From Gemmatimonadales bacterium (GTDB lineage Bacteria; Gemmatimonadota; Gemmatimonadetes; Palauibacterales; Palauibacteraceae): a stretch of 53,188 nt of DNA. The stretch covers positions 1-53,188 of the forward strand of contig VXQX01000039.1 in the NCBI GenBank assembly GCA_009838765.1. The letters run 5' to 3'. Made by a program: the position numbers and the translations under genes. The notes under the pieces were generated by a model, which saw only the letters and a program-made list of their open reading frames with translations, was not told the DNA's origin and searched no databases. This document shows, one piece after another, positions 25,716-34,761 of this stretch (position 1 is its first letter; each line of letters starts with the position of its first letter).

Positions 25716-26702
25716 TCACGAGGTCGCCCGGGCCCATTCCGCGGCCTCCAGGAGCGGCGAGGGCAGCGGCGAGGCGAAGGACAGCGCCTCGCCGGTCCCT
25801 GGGTGTTCGAACGCGAGGTGCGCGGCGTGCAGGAAGAGGCGCCCGGCCCGGCGCCTGAGCGCCTCGGCCCAGCGGCCGCCCGCGCCGCCGAACCCCCGTT
25901 CCCAGTCCGGCCCGTAGATGGGATCCCCGACGACCGGGTGTCCCAGCGATCCCAGGTGCACGCGAATCTGGTGCGTCCTCCCCGTGGCGAGCCGCACGGC
26001 GAGCAGTTCCGCGGCGTTCCAGCGTTCCAGGCGCTTGAAGTGCGTGACGGCGGGCCGGCCGGCCTCGCGCACGGCCATCCGTTTCCGCTCGCGGGGATCG
26101 CGCCCGATCGGCCGGTCCACGGTGAAGCGCTCCTCGTCGAGGTGTCCCCAGGCCGCGGCGACGTACCCGCGTTCGACCTCGCGGCGGCGGAGGGCCGCGG
26201 ACAACGCCCGGTGCGCCTCGTCCCGCCGGGCGACGAGCATGAGCCCGCTCGTGTCCTTGTCCAGCCGGTGCACGATCCCGGGCCGGCGGTCACCCCCGAT
26301 GCTCGACAGGCTGCCGAGATGAAACAGGAGGGCGTTCACCAGCGTGCCTTCCGGGTGGCCCGGGGCGGGGTGAACGACGAGACCTGCCGGTTTCTCGATC
26401 ACCGCGAGGTCATCGTCCGCGTATCGGATCTCCACCGGGATGTCTTCGGGTTCCAGCCGGGTGGAAGCCGGGGGCGGCAGTTCGATCTCGATCCGGTCGC
26501 CCGGCCGCGGCCGATACCGCTTCTGCACCATCCGCCCGCCGACGGTCACCCGGCCGCCGGAGATGAGTTGCGCCACGCGTGCCCGGCTCAGGGACAGGCG
26601 TTCGGCCAACAGGCGGTCGAGTCGGTCGAGGGCCGCGTCCTCGCCAATCTCGATGAGTCGCCGCTCGCCCGCACCCTCGGCGTCGGATTCGGGCGGACTC
26701 AC
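25716..26702 (-). CDS. rluD: RluD-type 23S rRNA pseudouridine synthase
   Basis: 328 residues. N-terminal S4-like RNA-binding domain (RLDRLLAERLSLSRARVAQLI, ~27-47) followed by the RluA-family catalytic domain with GIVHRLDKDTSGLM (catalytic Asp148), RTHQIRVHLGSLGHPVVGD and HAAHLAFEHP. RluD makes the 23S pseudouridines 1911/1915/1917; RluC or RluB-like specificity cannot be excluded from sequence alone. The S4 domain, and position after lspA (a common arrangement), support RluD. Starts at a GTG one base past the lspA stop. Confidence 0.9.
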   Translation of the reverse strand: MSPPESDAEGAGERRLIEIGEDAALDRLDRLLAERLSLSRARVAQLISGGRVTVGGRMVQKRYRPRPGDRIEIELPPPASTRLEPEDIPVEIRYADDDLAVIEKPAGLVVHPAPGHPEGTLVNALLFHLGSLSSIGGDRRPGIVHRLDKDTSGLMLVARRDEAHRALSAALRRREVERGYVAAAWGHLDEERFTVDRPIGRDPRERKRMAVREAGRPAVTHFKRLERWNAAELLAVRLATGRTHQIRVHLGSLGHPVVGDPIYGPDWERGFGGAGGRWAEALRRRAGRLFLHAAHLAFEHPGTGEALSFASPLPSPLLEAAEWARATS

Positions 26703-26703
26703 T

Positions 26704-27261
26704 TCACTCGGGGGTCGCCTCCGCCGCCGCGGCCGCCATCTCCCTCTCGCGCCGGCCCTCGAGCCAGAACGAGATGAGCAACAGCACCGCTCCGACTGTC
26801 ACGGCGGAATCCGCGATGTTGAAGATGGGAAAACGGTGCGTACCTATGCCGAAGTCGAGGAAGTCCACGACCCCTGCTTCCAGCCGGATTCGATCCCAGA
26901 TGTTGCCGAGCGCGCCGGCGGAGACGAGCGAGATGGCGAGGACGCGCAGCCGGTCGGAGGACGGCGTGCCGCGGTAGAGGACGCCGAGCACGCCGAGCGC
27001 GATCAGGGAGAGGATGAGAAAGAAGATCCGGGAATGTTCGCCGATGTTGATGCCGAACGCGGCTCCGCGGTTGTGCGTATAGGTGAAGCGGAAAAAGTCG
27101 CCGATCACCGGCGTGCGCTCGTACAGCTCGAACGTGTTCATGACCCACGCCTTGGTCGCGATGTCCAGCGCGAGGATGACGACGATCGGAACGAGCGTAA
27201 GCCAGAGACGGGCGGCGAGATCGCCGTTGCCCGGCAACCCCGACGACTCCAGGTCAGCCAC
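26704..27261 (-). CDS. lspA: LspA, prolipoprotein signal peptidase
   Basis: Membrane aspartyl protease that cleaves lipoprotein signal peptides after lipidation. From the GTG at 27261 it has 185 residues, four membrane segments and both catalytic aspartates in conserved motifs: GNIWDRI (Asp123) and FNIADSAVT (Asp151). Also THNRGAAFG, a family hallmark. I chose the GTG because it overlaps the dksA-like stop by 8 bases; an in-frame upstream start (27315) would run inside that gene. Presence of LspA implies lipoproteins. Confidence 0.94.
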   Translation of the reverse strand: MADLESSGLPGNGDLAARLWLTLVPIVVILALDIATKAWVMNTFELYERTPVIGDFFRFTYTHNRGAAFGINIGEHSRIFFLILSLIALGVLGVLYRGTPSSDRLRVLAISLVSAGALGNIWDRIRLEAGVVDFLDFGIGTHRFPIFNIADSAVTVGAVLLLISFWLEGRREREMAAAAAEATPE

Positions 27262-27631
27262 CGGTCTCTTCCTTCTCCTTGCACCGGATGCAGAGCCGCG
27301 CGTGAGGGAGCGCATCGAGCCGCTCGAAGCTGATCTCTTCGCCGCAGTGCTCGCACCTTCCGAACCGCTCCGGGTTCCGATAGAGCCGCCTCAGGGCCTC
27401 GTCGATGTGGTAGAGCAGCCGACCCTCCTTGCTCGCAAACAGGAACGCCTTCTCGCGCTCCATGGCGTCCGTCCCCTGATCCGCCATATGGAAGCTGTAG
27501 GCGGCCAGGTCGCTGTCCGCGCCCTGAAGTGAGCTCGTGAACTCGTCGTCGTACTGGCCGAGTTCCCGCGTGGCGCGCGCCCGGGCGTCCAGCAGCCTCT
27601 TTTCGATGTGTTTGCGTTGTTCGGCGTTCAT
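27254..27631 (-). CDS. DksA/TraR-family zinc-finger protein
   Basis: 125 residues. Helical hairpin N-terminus with an acidic DSDLAAYSFHMADQGTD turn, then RCEHCGEEI and ARLCIRCKEK, giving a four-cysteine zinc finger (Cys93, 96, 114, 117). DksA-like proteins bind the RNA polymerase secondary channel and tune promoters, often with ppGpp. Its position between ileS and lspA is recurrent in several phyla, where the protein is often annotated as a TraR/DksA homologue. ATG overlaps the ileS stop (ATGA). Confidence 0.9.
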   Translation of the reverse strand: MNAEQRKHIEKRLLDARARATRELGQYDDEFTSSLQGADSDLAAYSFHMADQGTDAMEREKAFLFASKEGRLLYHIDEALRRLYRNPERFGRCEHCGEEISFERLDALPHARLCIRCKEKEETGG

Positions 27632-30600
27632 CCTTCTCGGGCGCGTTCGCCGACGACGCCGATTCCGATGCGGACCTCGACATCGTCGATCTTCACCACA
27701 GCTGTATTCGGGCCTCCCCGCGGGACCGGCCCGGTCCGTACCTCAACGGCCAGCGTCTCGCCGGCGATGTAGTCCGCATGTGCCGACACGGCCCGTTCCA
27801 GATCCCGCGGCCCCGCCACCCCGAGACGAATGCGGTCGGCAACCTCGAGCCCCGCATCGCGCCGCAGCCGCTGGACGCGGTTCACGACCTCCCGTGCATA
27901 ACCCTCGTCGCGCAGCGCATCATCGATATCGGTGTCCACGGCCGCGAGGTAACCGCCTCCAGTCGCCACGGCGAGATCGGTGACCGTCTCCTCCTGAATC
28001 ACCAGATCTTCGGGCGTCACCCGAGTCCGTTCGCCCCCGATCTCGACATCGAGCGCCTCCCCGTCCCTGAGCCTCCTCAGCGCCGGCGCGCCCAGGTTCT
28101 CGATCCCGGCCGCGACCGCCGGCGTGCGCGCGCCGTGTTTCGGACCCAGCGCCCCGAATCGCGGCTTCGCGTACAGCCGGGTAAGATCTTCGCTGTCCCC
28201 CAGCGACACAACCTTTTTCACGTTGAGTTCTTCCATCGCAAGCGCCGCCATGGGGCCCGCGAGCGCCCGCCCCTCCGGCAGCACGGCGTGCAGCGTGCGC
28301 AGCGGCTGCCGAATCCGGACCCCCGCCTTTTCCCGCGCGGCGCGGCCCAGCGCCACCAGCCGCCGAACGTCTTCCATCGCCTGTTCGAGGCCGGGCGCCG
28401 AATGCCCCTCCGGTTCCGGAAAAGCCGCCAGGTGGACGGATGTTTCGTCGGTGAGCGCCCGATACAGCCAATCGGACATGAACGGGGCGTACGGGGCGAG
28501 CAGCCGCGCGGTCGTGGCGAGACATTCGTGAAGCGTCGCGAACGCGTCGGCGCTCGCCGCCGCAGCCCCCGGTTGCGTCGCCCAGAAGCGGTCGCGGCTG
28601 CGGCGCACGTACCAGTTCGATACGTCGTCGAGCACGAATTCCTGGATCGCGCGCGCGCCGGCCGTGAGGTCGAACGAGTCCAGCGCTTCTCCCACGAGCC
28701 GCACGACCCGGTCGAGGCGGGCGAGCACCCAGCGGTCGAGGTCGCTTCGGTCGGACGCGGGGGCCGCCGCGGACGCGGTGTGGGACCACCCCTCTTCGTT
28801 CGCGTAGAGGGCAAAGAAGCGATACGTGTGACGGAGCGTGGCGAACAGCTTGCGGTCGGTCTCGCGCAGCGCCGACGGATCCCACCGCTTCGGCACCCAC
28901 GGGTTGGAACCGGAGAGGAAGTAGAAGCGGGTGACGTCGGCCCCGTAGGTGTCGAGCGCGTCGCGCGGGTCCACGGCGTTGCCCCGCGACTTCGACATCT
29001 TCCGCCCCTTCGCGTCGAGCACCTGGTCGTTGACGACGACCGCCCGGAACGGCGCGCGGTCGAACAGGATCGTCGAGAGTGCGAGGAGCGAGTAGAACCA
29101 GCCGCGCGTCTGGTCGACGCCCTCGGCGATGTAGTCGGCCGGGAAGTAGCGCTCGAAGGTGTCCCGGTTCTCGAACGGATAGTGCCACTGGGCGTAGGGC
29201 ATGGAGCCGGAGTCGAACCACGCGTCGGCGACTTCCGGCACGCGCCGCATCGTGCCGCCGCACGCATCGACCCCGCATGGCCACTCGTACCCGTCGATCC
29301 CCGGCCGATGCGGATCGAAGTCCTCGGGTAGGCCGCCGACGCGGCGGCCCAGTTCCGCGAAGGAACCGAGCACCTCCCGGTCCCCGCAGTCCTCGGAGCA
29401 GAGCCAGATGGGAAGGGGGGTTCCCCAGTACCGTTCGCGTGAGAGCGCCCAGTCGATGTTGTTCTGCAGCCACTCGCCCATGCGGCCGGATCCCGTCTCG
29501 GGCGGATGCCAGTCGATGGACGCGTTATGCTCGAGTAGGCGGGACTTCACGGCGGTCGTCCGGATGTACCAGGAATCGCGCGCCATGTAGAGGAGCGCGC
29601 TGTCGCAGCGCCAGCAGTGCGGATAGCTGTGTTCGTACATCTCGCGCGTGTACAGCTGGTCGTGCGCGACGGCCCAGTCGCGGAGCGCGCGTTCGGTCTC
29701 ACGGTCCTTCACGTGCATTCCGGCGATGCCGCCCGGCACGGTGTCGAGGAATCGCCCGTCCCCGCCGACCGTGTGCTGCATCGGCAGCCCCGCGGCCTCG
29801 CCCAGCCGAAAGTCGTCTTCTCCATACATCACCGCGGTGTGGACGACGCCCGTCCCTTCGTCGACTGTGACGAAGTCCGCCTCGAGCACCGTCCACGCGG
29901 CGTCGGAGCCGGCCCCGTCCACGGCGCCCGGGAAGAGGGGGCGATAGCTCCGCCCCGCGAGTTCGTCCGCGCGCATTTCCCCGACGATCTCGTACGGGTG
30001 CCGCAGCACCTCGGGGATGCGGTCGCGGGCGAGGACGAGCACCTCCCCCGGCACGGCGCCGCCGGGGCCATCGTGCTCCCGCACGGGGGCCGTGGCGCCG
30101 TCCGCGCCCTCGGCCAGGACGCGTACGCGGGCATAGGGGATGTCGGCCCCCACCGCGAGACCCAGGTTGCCCGGAAGTGTCCACGGGGTCGTGGTCCAGC
30201 TCAGGATACGCGCGCCGTCCGGGTCGTCCACGAGGTGGAACTTGATGTAGACCGCGGGCTCCGTGACGTCCCGGTAGCCCTGAGCGACCTCGTGGCTCGA
30301 GAGCCCCGTGCCGCAGCGGGGACACGTCGGGATGACGCGGTATCCTCGGTACAGCAGGCCCCGCTTCTCGATCTCCGAGAGCGCCCACCAGCCCGACTCG
30401 ATGAACTCCGGCGAGTACGTGACGTAGGGTTCGCCGTAGTCCAGCCAGTAGCCGATGTCCCGGGACAGCCGTTCCCAGGCGTCCTGGTAGCGGAACACGT
30501 TGTTCCGGCACATGTCGTTGAACTTTCGGATCCCGTAGCGCTCGATGTCCGGCTTGCCGGAGATGCCGAGCGAACGCTCGACTTCGAGTTCCACCGGCAG

Positions 30601-30864
30601 CCCGTGGGTGTCCCAGCCCGCCTTCCGCGGCACGTGGTAACCGGACATGGTACGGTACCGCGCCACCGCGTCCTTGATCGTGCGGGCGAGGATGTGATGG
30701 ACGCCGGGAGCGGCGTTCGCGGTCGGCGGCCCCTCGTAGAATACGAAGTCAGCCGCATCCGCCCGGGCCGCGAGGCTGCGCTCGAAGGTCTTCTCTTCCT
30801 CCCAGCACCCGAGGACTTCGGTTTCGAGTCCGCGTACGGACTCCGGTATAGGCCGGTAGGCCAT
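27628..30864 (-). CDS. ileS: Isoleucyl-tRNA synthetase, type 2 (eukaryote-like)
   Basis: Charges tRNA-Ile. The 1078-residue length, the GPPTANAAPGVHHILART signature (HIGH-equivalent PGVHH, residues 53-57) and KMSKS (622-626) mark the type-2 class, which is longer than the ~930-residue E. coli enzyme. The editing domain (~200-410, with TTPWTLPGNLGLAVG) and the anticodon-binding region (FVLDDVSNWYVRRSRDRFW) are complete. Known type-2 enzymes are typically resistant to mupirocin. It sits 78 bp after divIVA in a yggS-divIVA-ileS-dksA-lspA-rluD run. No T-box leader is visible upstream. Confidence 0.97.
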   Translation of the reverse strand: MAYRPIPESVRGLETEVLGCWEEEKTFERSLAARADAADFVFYEGPPTANAAPGVHHILARTIKDAVARYRTMSGYHVPRKAGWDTHGLPVELEVERSLGISGKPDIERYGIRKFNDMCRNNVFRYQDAWERLSRDIGYWLDYGEPYVTYSPEFIESGWWALSEIEKRGLLYRGYRVIPTCPRCGTGLSSHEVAQGYRDVTEPAVYIKFHLVDDPDGARILSWTTTPWTLPGNLGLAVGADIPYARVRVLAEGADGATAPVREHDGPGGAVPGEVLVLARDRIPEVLRHPYEIVGEMRADELAGRSYRPLFPGAVDGAGSDAAWTVLEADFVTVDEGTGVVHTAVMYGEDDFRLGEAAGLPMQHTVGGDGRFLDTVPGGIAGMHVKDRETERALRDWAVAHDQLYTREMYEHSYPHCWRCDSALLYMARDSWYIRTTAVKSRLLEHNASIDWHPPETGSGRMGEWLQNNIDWALSRERYWGTPLPIWLCSEDCGDREVLGSFAELGRRVGGLPEDFDPHRPGIDGYEWPCGVDACGGTMRRVPEVADAWFDSGSMPYAQWHYPFENRDTFERYFPADYIAEGVDQTRGWFYSLLALSTILFDRAPFRAVVVNDQVLDAKGRKMSKSRGNAVDPRDALDTYGADVTRFYFLSGSNPWVPKRWDPSALRETDRKLFATLRHTYRFFALYANEEGWSHTASAAAPASDRSDLDRWVLARLDRVVRLVGEALDSFDLTAGARAIQEFVLDDVSNWYVRRSRDRFWATQPGAAAASADAFATLHECLATTARLLAPYAPFMSDWLYRALTDETSVHLAAFPEPEGHSAPGLEQAMEDVRRLVALGRAAREKAGVRIRQPLRTLHAVLPEGRALAGPMAALAMEELNVKKVVSLGDSEDLTRLYAKPRFGALGPKHGARTPAVAAGIENLGAPALRRLRDGEALDVEIGGERTRVTPEDLVIQEETVTDLAVATGGGYLAAVDTDIDDALRDEGYAREVVNRVQRLRRDAGLEVADRIRLGVAGPRDLERAVSAHADYIAGETLAVEVRTGPVPRGGPNTAVVKIDDVEVRIGIGVVGERAREG

Positions 30865-30942
30865 GGAGGTACTCCGTCTGGGGATTCCTTGACGGCCGAC
30901 GCAGTCGTCGGAACGGGGGGCGTGCGCAGTCGGGCGCTGCGG

Positions 30943-31578
30943 TCAGGTCGACGCGGCGCCCGAACCGCCGACGTCGACCCGGCTAATCGATGGAGGCGGG
31001 GGGGCGCCGTCCCCGGCCGGATCGCGAGCCCCGTCCCGGGGTGGCTCGACCGGATCGGCGTCTCCGCTCATTCCTCGCAGCCGATCGATGAACTGATCGA
31101 GATCGCTCGATCCATCGCCGAACCGTTCGTCCTCGAAGTCGAGGTATTCCTCGAAACGCTCGAACAGCTTTCGCAGGGAGGCGAGGAAGCGGCCCCGCGT
31201 CGCCTTCAGGTCTTCGATCTTGTCGTGGCAGAGGCGGACGGCTCGCTCCGCATCGGCGAGCACGGCGCCCGCGCGCATCTCGGCCTCGCGGACCCGAACC
31301 GCCGCATCGCGCTCGGACTGCAGGCGGGCCTCTTCGCGCAACTCCTGTGCGGCCAGAAGCGCTTCGTTGAGGGCCCGCTCGCGGGCCCTGTAGCTCTCCA
31401 GCTGGTGTTTCTGCTGCTCGATCCGGTCGCTGAGCACGACGTGCTCGCGCACGTAGCGTTCGAGGCAATCCGCCACGACCGACAGGAACGCATCGACCTG
31501 CTGCGCGTCGTACCCGCGCACGGAACGCCTGAAATCGTCCTTCTTCTTGCGGACATCGAGCGGTGTCAGATCGATCAT
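30943..31578 (-). CDS. divIVA: DivIVA-domain protein
   Basis: 211 residues. N-terminal DivIVA motif LTPLDVRKKKDDFRRSVRGY at ~3-22, then DAQQVDAFLSVVADCLERYV, followed by a long coiled coil (~50-150) and a Pro/Asp/Gly-rich tail ending GGSGAAST. DivIVA marks curved membrane at poles and septa. The yggS-divIVA-ileS order is the same as in many Gram-positives. ATG 31578-31576 overlaps the yggS stop; an open frame to 32280 upstream is a yggS shadow. Confidence 0.92.
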   Translation of the reverse strand: MIDLTPLDVRKKKDDFRRSVRGYDAQQVDAFLSVVADCLERYVREHVVLSDRIEQQKHQLESYRARERALNEALLAAQELREEARLQSERDAAVRVREAEMRAGAVLADAERAVRLCHDKIEDLKATRGRFLASLRKLFERFEEYLDFEDERFGDGSSDLDQFIDRLRGMSGDADPVEPPRDGARDPAGDGAPPPPSISRVDVGGSGAAST

Positions 31579-32273
31579 CTTTCCCCCAATAGCACCGTAC
31601 CGAGCCGCACCCGCGTGCTCCCCTCCTCGATCGCGATCTCGTAGTCGTTGCTCATTCCCATCGAGAGCTCCCGGCCCTCGAAATCCGGAATCTCCGCCCG
31701 GCAGCGCTCCAGCATCCGCGCGGCGCCACGAAACGCGGGCCGGACCACGGCTTCGTCCGCTGTAAAGGGCGCCATTGTCATCAGTCCGTCCACGCGCAGA
31801 CCGGGCAGTTCGCAGATCTCGGCCACGGCGTCGAGCGCCACATCCGGGCTCAGGCCCGCCTTCGCGCCCTCTCCCGACGTGTTCACCTGCACGAGCACCT
31901 CGACCGGGGCGCACTGCTCTTCCGCGACGATCCGGCTCAGCGTGCCCGCGAGCCGCACGCTGTCCACGGACTCCACGACATCGAACAGCCGAACCGCGCG
32001 TCGCGCCTTGTTGCGCTGCAGCCGGCCGATCAGGTGCCACGCGACACCGGGCGTCGGTCCCAACTCCGACCGCTTGGCCTCGGCCTCCGGTACCCGGTTC
32101 TCGCCGATCCGGCGCACGCCCAGGGCCTTCACGATCTCGATTCCCCGGGCGGCATGTCCCTTCGTCACGGGAAGGATCTCGACATCGCTCGCGCGCCGTC
32201 CGGCCCGCCTCGCCGCCGCCTCGATGCGCTCGGTAACCCTGGCCAGCCGGGCTTCGACCTGATCTTTCGTCAC
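31575..32273 (-). CDS. YggS/PROSC-family PLP homeostasis protein
   Basis: 232 residues. Single-domain PLP-binding TIM barrel with the lysine in EILPVTKGH (Lys38), the IGENRVPEAEAK and WHLIGRLQRNKA motifs, and the C-terminal SMGMSNDYEIAIEEGSTRVR phosphate-binding region. Family members buffer free PLP. Starts at a GTG (32273); in-frame codons upstream reach the terminator region and are not credible. First gene of the divIVA-ileS run. Confidence 0.92.
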   Translation of the reverse strand: MTKDQVEARLARVTERIEAAARRAGRRASDVEILPVTKGHAARGIEIVKALGVRRIGENRVPEAEAKRSELGPTPGVAWHLIGRLQRNKARRAVRLFDVVESVDSVRLAGTLSRIVAEEQCAPVEVLVQVNTSGEGAKAGLSPDVALDAVAEICELPGLRVDGLMTMAPFTADEAVVRPAFRGAARMLERCRAEIPDFEGRELSMGMSNDYEIAIEEGSTRVRLGTVLLGER

Positions 32274-32345
32274 GCGGCACAGTCTACGAACGCGCGCGCG
32301 GCGATGCGAGCCACGAGCCGGGGGTTCGGCAACGCCCATGGACCG

Positions 32346-32386
32346 AAAAAAAAGCGCCCGGCGTCGCGCTTTGCGTCGCCGGGCGC
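32346..32386 (-). terminator. Strong rho-independent terminator after tonB
   Basis: Minus-strand 10-bp perfect stem GCGCCCGGCG/CGCCGGGCGC (arms 32377-32386 and 32354-32363, 13-nt loop) followed by eight T residues (32353-32346). Ends the exbB-exbD-exbD-tonB transcript 41 bp past tonB and isolates it from yggS. Confidence 0.92.
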
Positions 32387-32427
32387 CACCCCCCATGTCC
32401 GGCGGGCAGCCGGACCTTTCACAGGTT

Positions 32428-33087
32428 CTAGATCACCTGGAACGTCACCCACTGGGAGACCCAGACCGCCGTGACCTTGTCGCGGTTCTTCGCGGGCGTG
32501 AATCTCATCTGCTGCACGACCTTCCCCGCGGCCTCGTCGAGCAGGCCGTTCCCGGATGAGGTCTTCACCTCGAAGTTCTCGACGGCTCCGCCTTCGGTCA
32601 CGTAGAGCCAGAGTTCGACGCGACCGCCGATGCCGGCGTCCTTCAGCGTACGCGGGTATTCCCGCTCCAGAATCTGTCGGATCTCACCCTGGTTCAGCAG
32701 CACGGGAGGCGTATCGTACACGATGAACGACGGCCGGTCCGCCGGGCTCCCGGTCTCGGGAGGTGGAGGCAGGGCGTTATCCGTCGTGAAGGATTCGAAG
32801 GTCGTTTCCGCGATCGTGATGTCCTCGGCGATGTCGACCGAAGCGACCCGCGGCGTGGCCGGACGGGCGATCTGTTCCGGCGGCGGCGGGATCTTCACTT
32901 CGGGCGGTAGCGCCACCGCCTCGATTTCATCGGCCACCACGCCGAGATCCGCGGCCTCGAACGGGCGTACGAGGACGAACAGCCCGAAGTGGACCGTGAC
33001 GGCAACCATGAGGCCGATCTGCGTCCAGTTGGTGCTCGCTTGCTTGAACTGATCGTTCGCGGTGAGCCGAATGCCGGTCTCTTCCAT
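32428..33087 (-). CDS. tonB: TonB-family energy transducer
   Basis: 219 residues: a cytoplasmic N-terminus, one membrane segment (~24-40), a Pro-rich periplasmic linker (ALPPEVKIPPPPEQI) and a C-terminal TonB domain (REYPRTLKDAGIGGRVELWL then EVKTSSGNGLLDEAAGKVV, and FTPAKNRDKVTAVWVSQWV). Couples the proton motive force to outer-membrane receptors. Last gene after exbB and two exbD genes, ending at the terminator. Confidence 0.9.
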   Translation of the reverse strand: MEETGIRLTANDQFKQASTNWTQIGLMVAVTVHFGLFVLVRPFEAADLGVVADEIEAVALPPEVKIPPPPEQIARPATPRVASVDIAEDITIAETTFESFTTDNALPPPPETGSPADRPSFIVYDTPPVLLNQGEIRQILEREYPRTLKDAGIGGRVELWLYVTEGGAVENFEVKTSSGNGLLDEAAGKVVQQMRFTPAKNRDKVTAVWVSQWVTFQVI

Positions 33088-33125
33088 CTTTCCCTCCCGG
33101 TCTCCAGAAACCCGTCGTGTGTCTG

Positions 33126-33572
33126 CTAGCGCCGAGCCCGCATTGCGCGCTGCTCGAGCCGCGTGGCGAAGGTGACGCGAACCGCGCCGGACGCCTGCAG
33201 TTCTTCCGTAATCGTATTGATCTGCTGATAGGGCACCTCGGAGTCGCCGCGAATAGCGACCACGAGTTCACGGTTCTCCGCGTAGATGGGCCGGACGGTT
33301 TCCGAGATGTCCTCGAATGCCGTCAGCACATCGTTGATCCAGACCGAACCGTCGCGCTGCACCCAGAGATGGAGGATGTTCTGCCGCTTCTCGTCGATCT
33401 TCTCGGTGGCTTCGGCGGTCGTCCACTCGATCTGCCGGTTCCGGTCCTTCCGGAAGACGGTCGTGACCATGAAGAAGATGAGAAGGAGGAACGCGATGTC
33501 GGCCATGGATGAGGTGGGGATCGACCCGTCCGACCCGGACTTTTTCTTGAAGCCGCTGTCCTTGATGGCCAT
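33126..33572 (-). CDS. exbD: ExbD/TolR-family protein (first copy upstream of tonB)
   Basis: 148 residues. Cytoplasmic start with KKKSGSDGSIPTSSMADIAF, a membrane segment at ~24-43 with the conserved Asp of the ADIAFLLLIFFMVTT stretch, then a periplasmic domain ending in VTFATRLEQRAMRARR. Part of the proton channel with the ExbB-like protein. ATG follows the stop of the other exbD directly. The two copies differ throughout, so this is an old duplication. Confidence 0.9.
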   Translation of the reverse strand: MAIKDSGFKKKSGSDGSIPTSSMADIAFLLLIFFMVTTVFRKDRNRQIEWTTAEATEKIDEKRQNILHLWVQRDGSVWINDVLTAFEDISETVRPIYAENRELVVAIRGDSEVPYQQINTITEELQASGAVRVTFATRLEQRAMRARR

Positions 33573-33995
33573 CTAGTTCTCCATCTCCTGTAGCGAGATT
33601 CGCTCGGCGCCCGCCAGCTTCACCTCATCGAGCACGTTCACCATGTGACGGTAGGGGGCGTTGGGGTGGGTCTGAATGGCGGCGATCAGGTTCTCGTTGC
33701 CCGCCAGTTCCGTGCGCAGGATGTTCGCCACCTGCGTGTGCGCCACGACCTGTTCCTGCTCGCTCTCGCCCCGGCGCACGATGACGCGGCCGTCCGGCTG
33801 CACGATGAAGAAGATCAGGTTCCGCCCCGACACGTCCTGCTCCTCGGACTGCTCCGGGAGCACGATCGGAAGTCCCCGTTCCTCGTTGAACACGGTCGTC
33901 GTGAGGAAGAAGACCAGGAGGAGGAACGCGATGTCCGCCATCGAAGAGGTCGGGATCTCGTCCGACACCTTCTGCTTGCGCTTCATGATCGCCAT
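33573..33995 (-). CDS. exbD: ExbD/TolR-family protein (second copy)
   Basis: 140 residues: MAIMKRKQKVSDEIPTSSMA, membrane segment ADIAFLLLVFFLTTTVF with the key Asp, then a periplasmic domain with EQEQVVAHTQVANILR and the PNAPYRHMVNVLDEVKLAG motif. Paired exbD genes are common in TonB systems of Bacteroidota and related phyla. The two proteins probably form the heteromeric ExbD component (inference). Confidence 0.9.
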   Translation of the reverse strand: MAIMKRKQKVSDEIPTSSMADIAFLLLVFFLTTTVFNEERGLPIVLPEQSEEQDVSGRNLIFFIVQPDGRVIVRRGESEQEQVVAHTQVANILRTELAGNENLIAAIQTHPNAPYRHMVNVLDEVKLAGAERISLQEMEN

Positions 33996-34046
33996 TGTGG
34001 ACTTCTTTCTCCGTTTGCTTTCCGGGGTACGACCCGGGCCCGCCCG

Positions 34047-34703
34047 CTACGCGCGCCGGTCCTCGAGGTCCCAGATAAGCCCGAGCACCTCCTGCGCCCC
34101 TTCCTCCATGTCGAGGATGAGACGATCGATCCGGGTGACGAAAAAGTTGTAGCCGATGTTGACGGGGATCGCGATCGAGAGTCCGGTGGCGGTCGTGATG
34201 AGCGCCACCTTGATGCCGCCGGCGACGAGTCCCGGCTCCACCTGTCCGGCGATCTCGATGGCCTGGAAGGCGAGGATCATCCCGATCACGGTGCCGAGGA
34301 AGCCCAGCATGGGGGCGACGTTGGCGATCGTGCCCAGGACGGTCAGGCCGCGTTCGAGGAAATCGAGTTCGATCACGCCCGTCGTCGCGATCGCCTTCTG
34401 AATGTCCTTCCCATCGGATTGGGCCTCGCTGCCGCGGTCGCGGAGCCGGCGCAGACCGGCGAGGAGGATCGCGGCGACGGGCCCCCGCGTCTCTTCCGCC
34501 GTCGTGATCGCTTCACCGAGGCGACCGCTCACCCCGAGGTCCTCGATCTCGTTCAGCAGTTTCCTGGAGTCGCGGTGGGCAATCCAGAGGGTCCACGCCT
34601 TGGCCAGCATCACGCCGATCGCGATCAGCGAGCAGAGGACGAGAGGGTACATCATGAACCCGCCATCGGTGAACAGCGTCAGCAACTCGTACTGATTGCC
34701 CAT
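34047..34703 (-). CDS. exbB: ExbB/TolQ/MotA-family proton channel protein
   Basis: 218 residues with three membrane segments (~16-36, ~116-140, ~160-185). Carries the family signature GLTVLGTIANVAPMLGFLGT and VIGMILAFQAIE, and a C-terminal VARID-type cytoplasmic tail. Start ATG 34703-34701. First gene of an exbB-exbD-exbD-tonB unit, which favours ExbB over TolQ, though no tolA/tolB lies in the window. Confidence 0.9.
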   Translation of the reverse strand: MGNQYELLTLFTDGGFMMYPLVLCSLIAIGVMLAKAWTLWIAHRDSRKLLNEIEDLGVSGRLGEAITTAEETRGPVAAILLAGLRRLRDRGSEAQSDGKDIQKAIATTGVIELDFLERGLTVLGTIANVAPMLGFLGTVIGMILAFQAIEIAGQVEPGLVAGGIKVALITTATGLSIAIPVNIGYNFFVTRIDRLILDMEEGAQEVLGLIWDLEDRRA

Positions 34704-34761
34704 ATCGCCTGCCCGTGAGGGATTTGTCGCCCGGTCTCGGCCTGATCGTAACTCGCAAAGT

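Noticed and set aside
30865-30942. T-box or other riboswitch before ileS
   Set aside because: Only 78 bp separate divIVA and ileS; no specifier hairpin or antiterminator was recognised.
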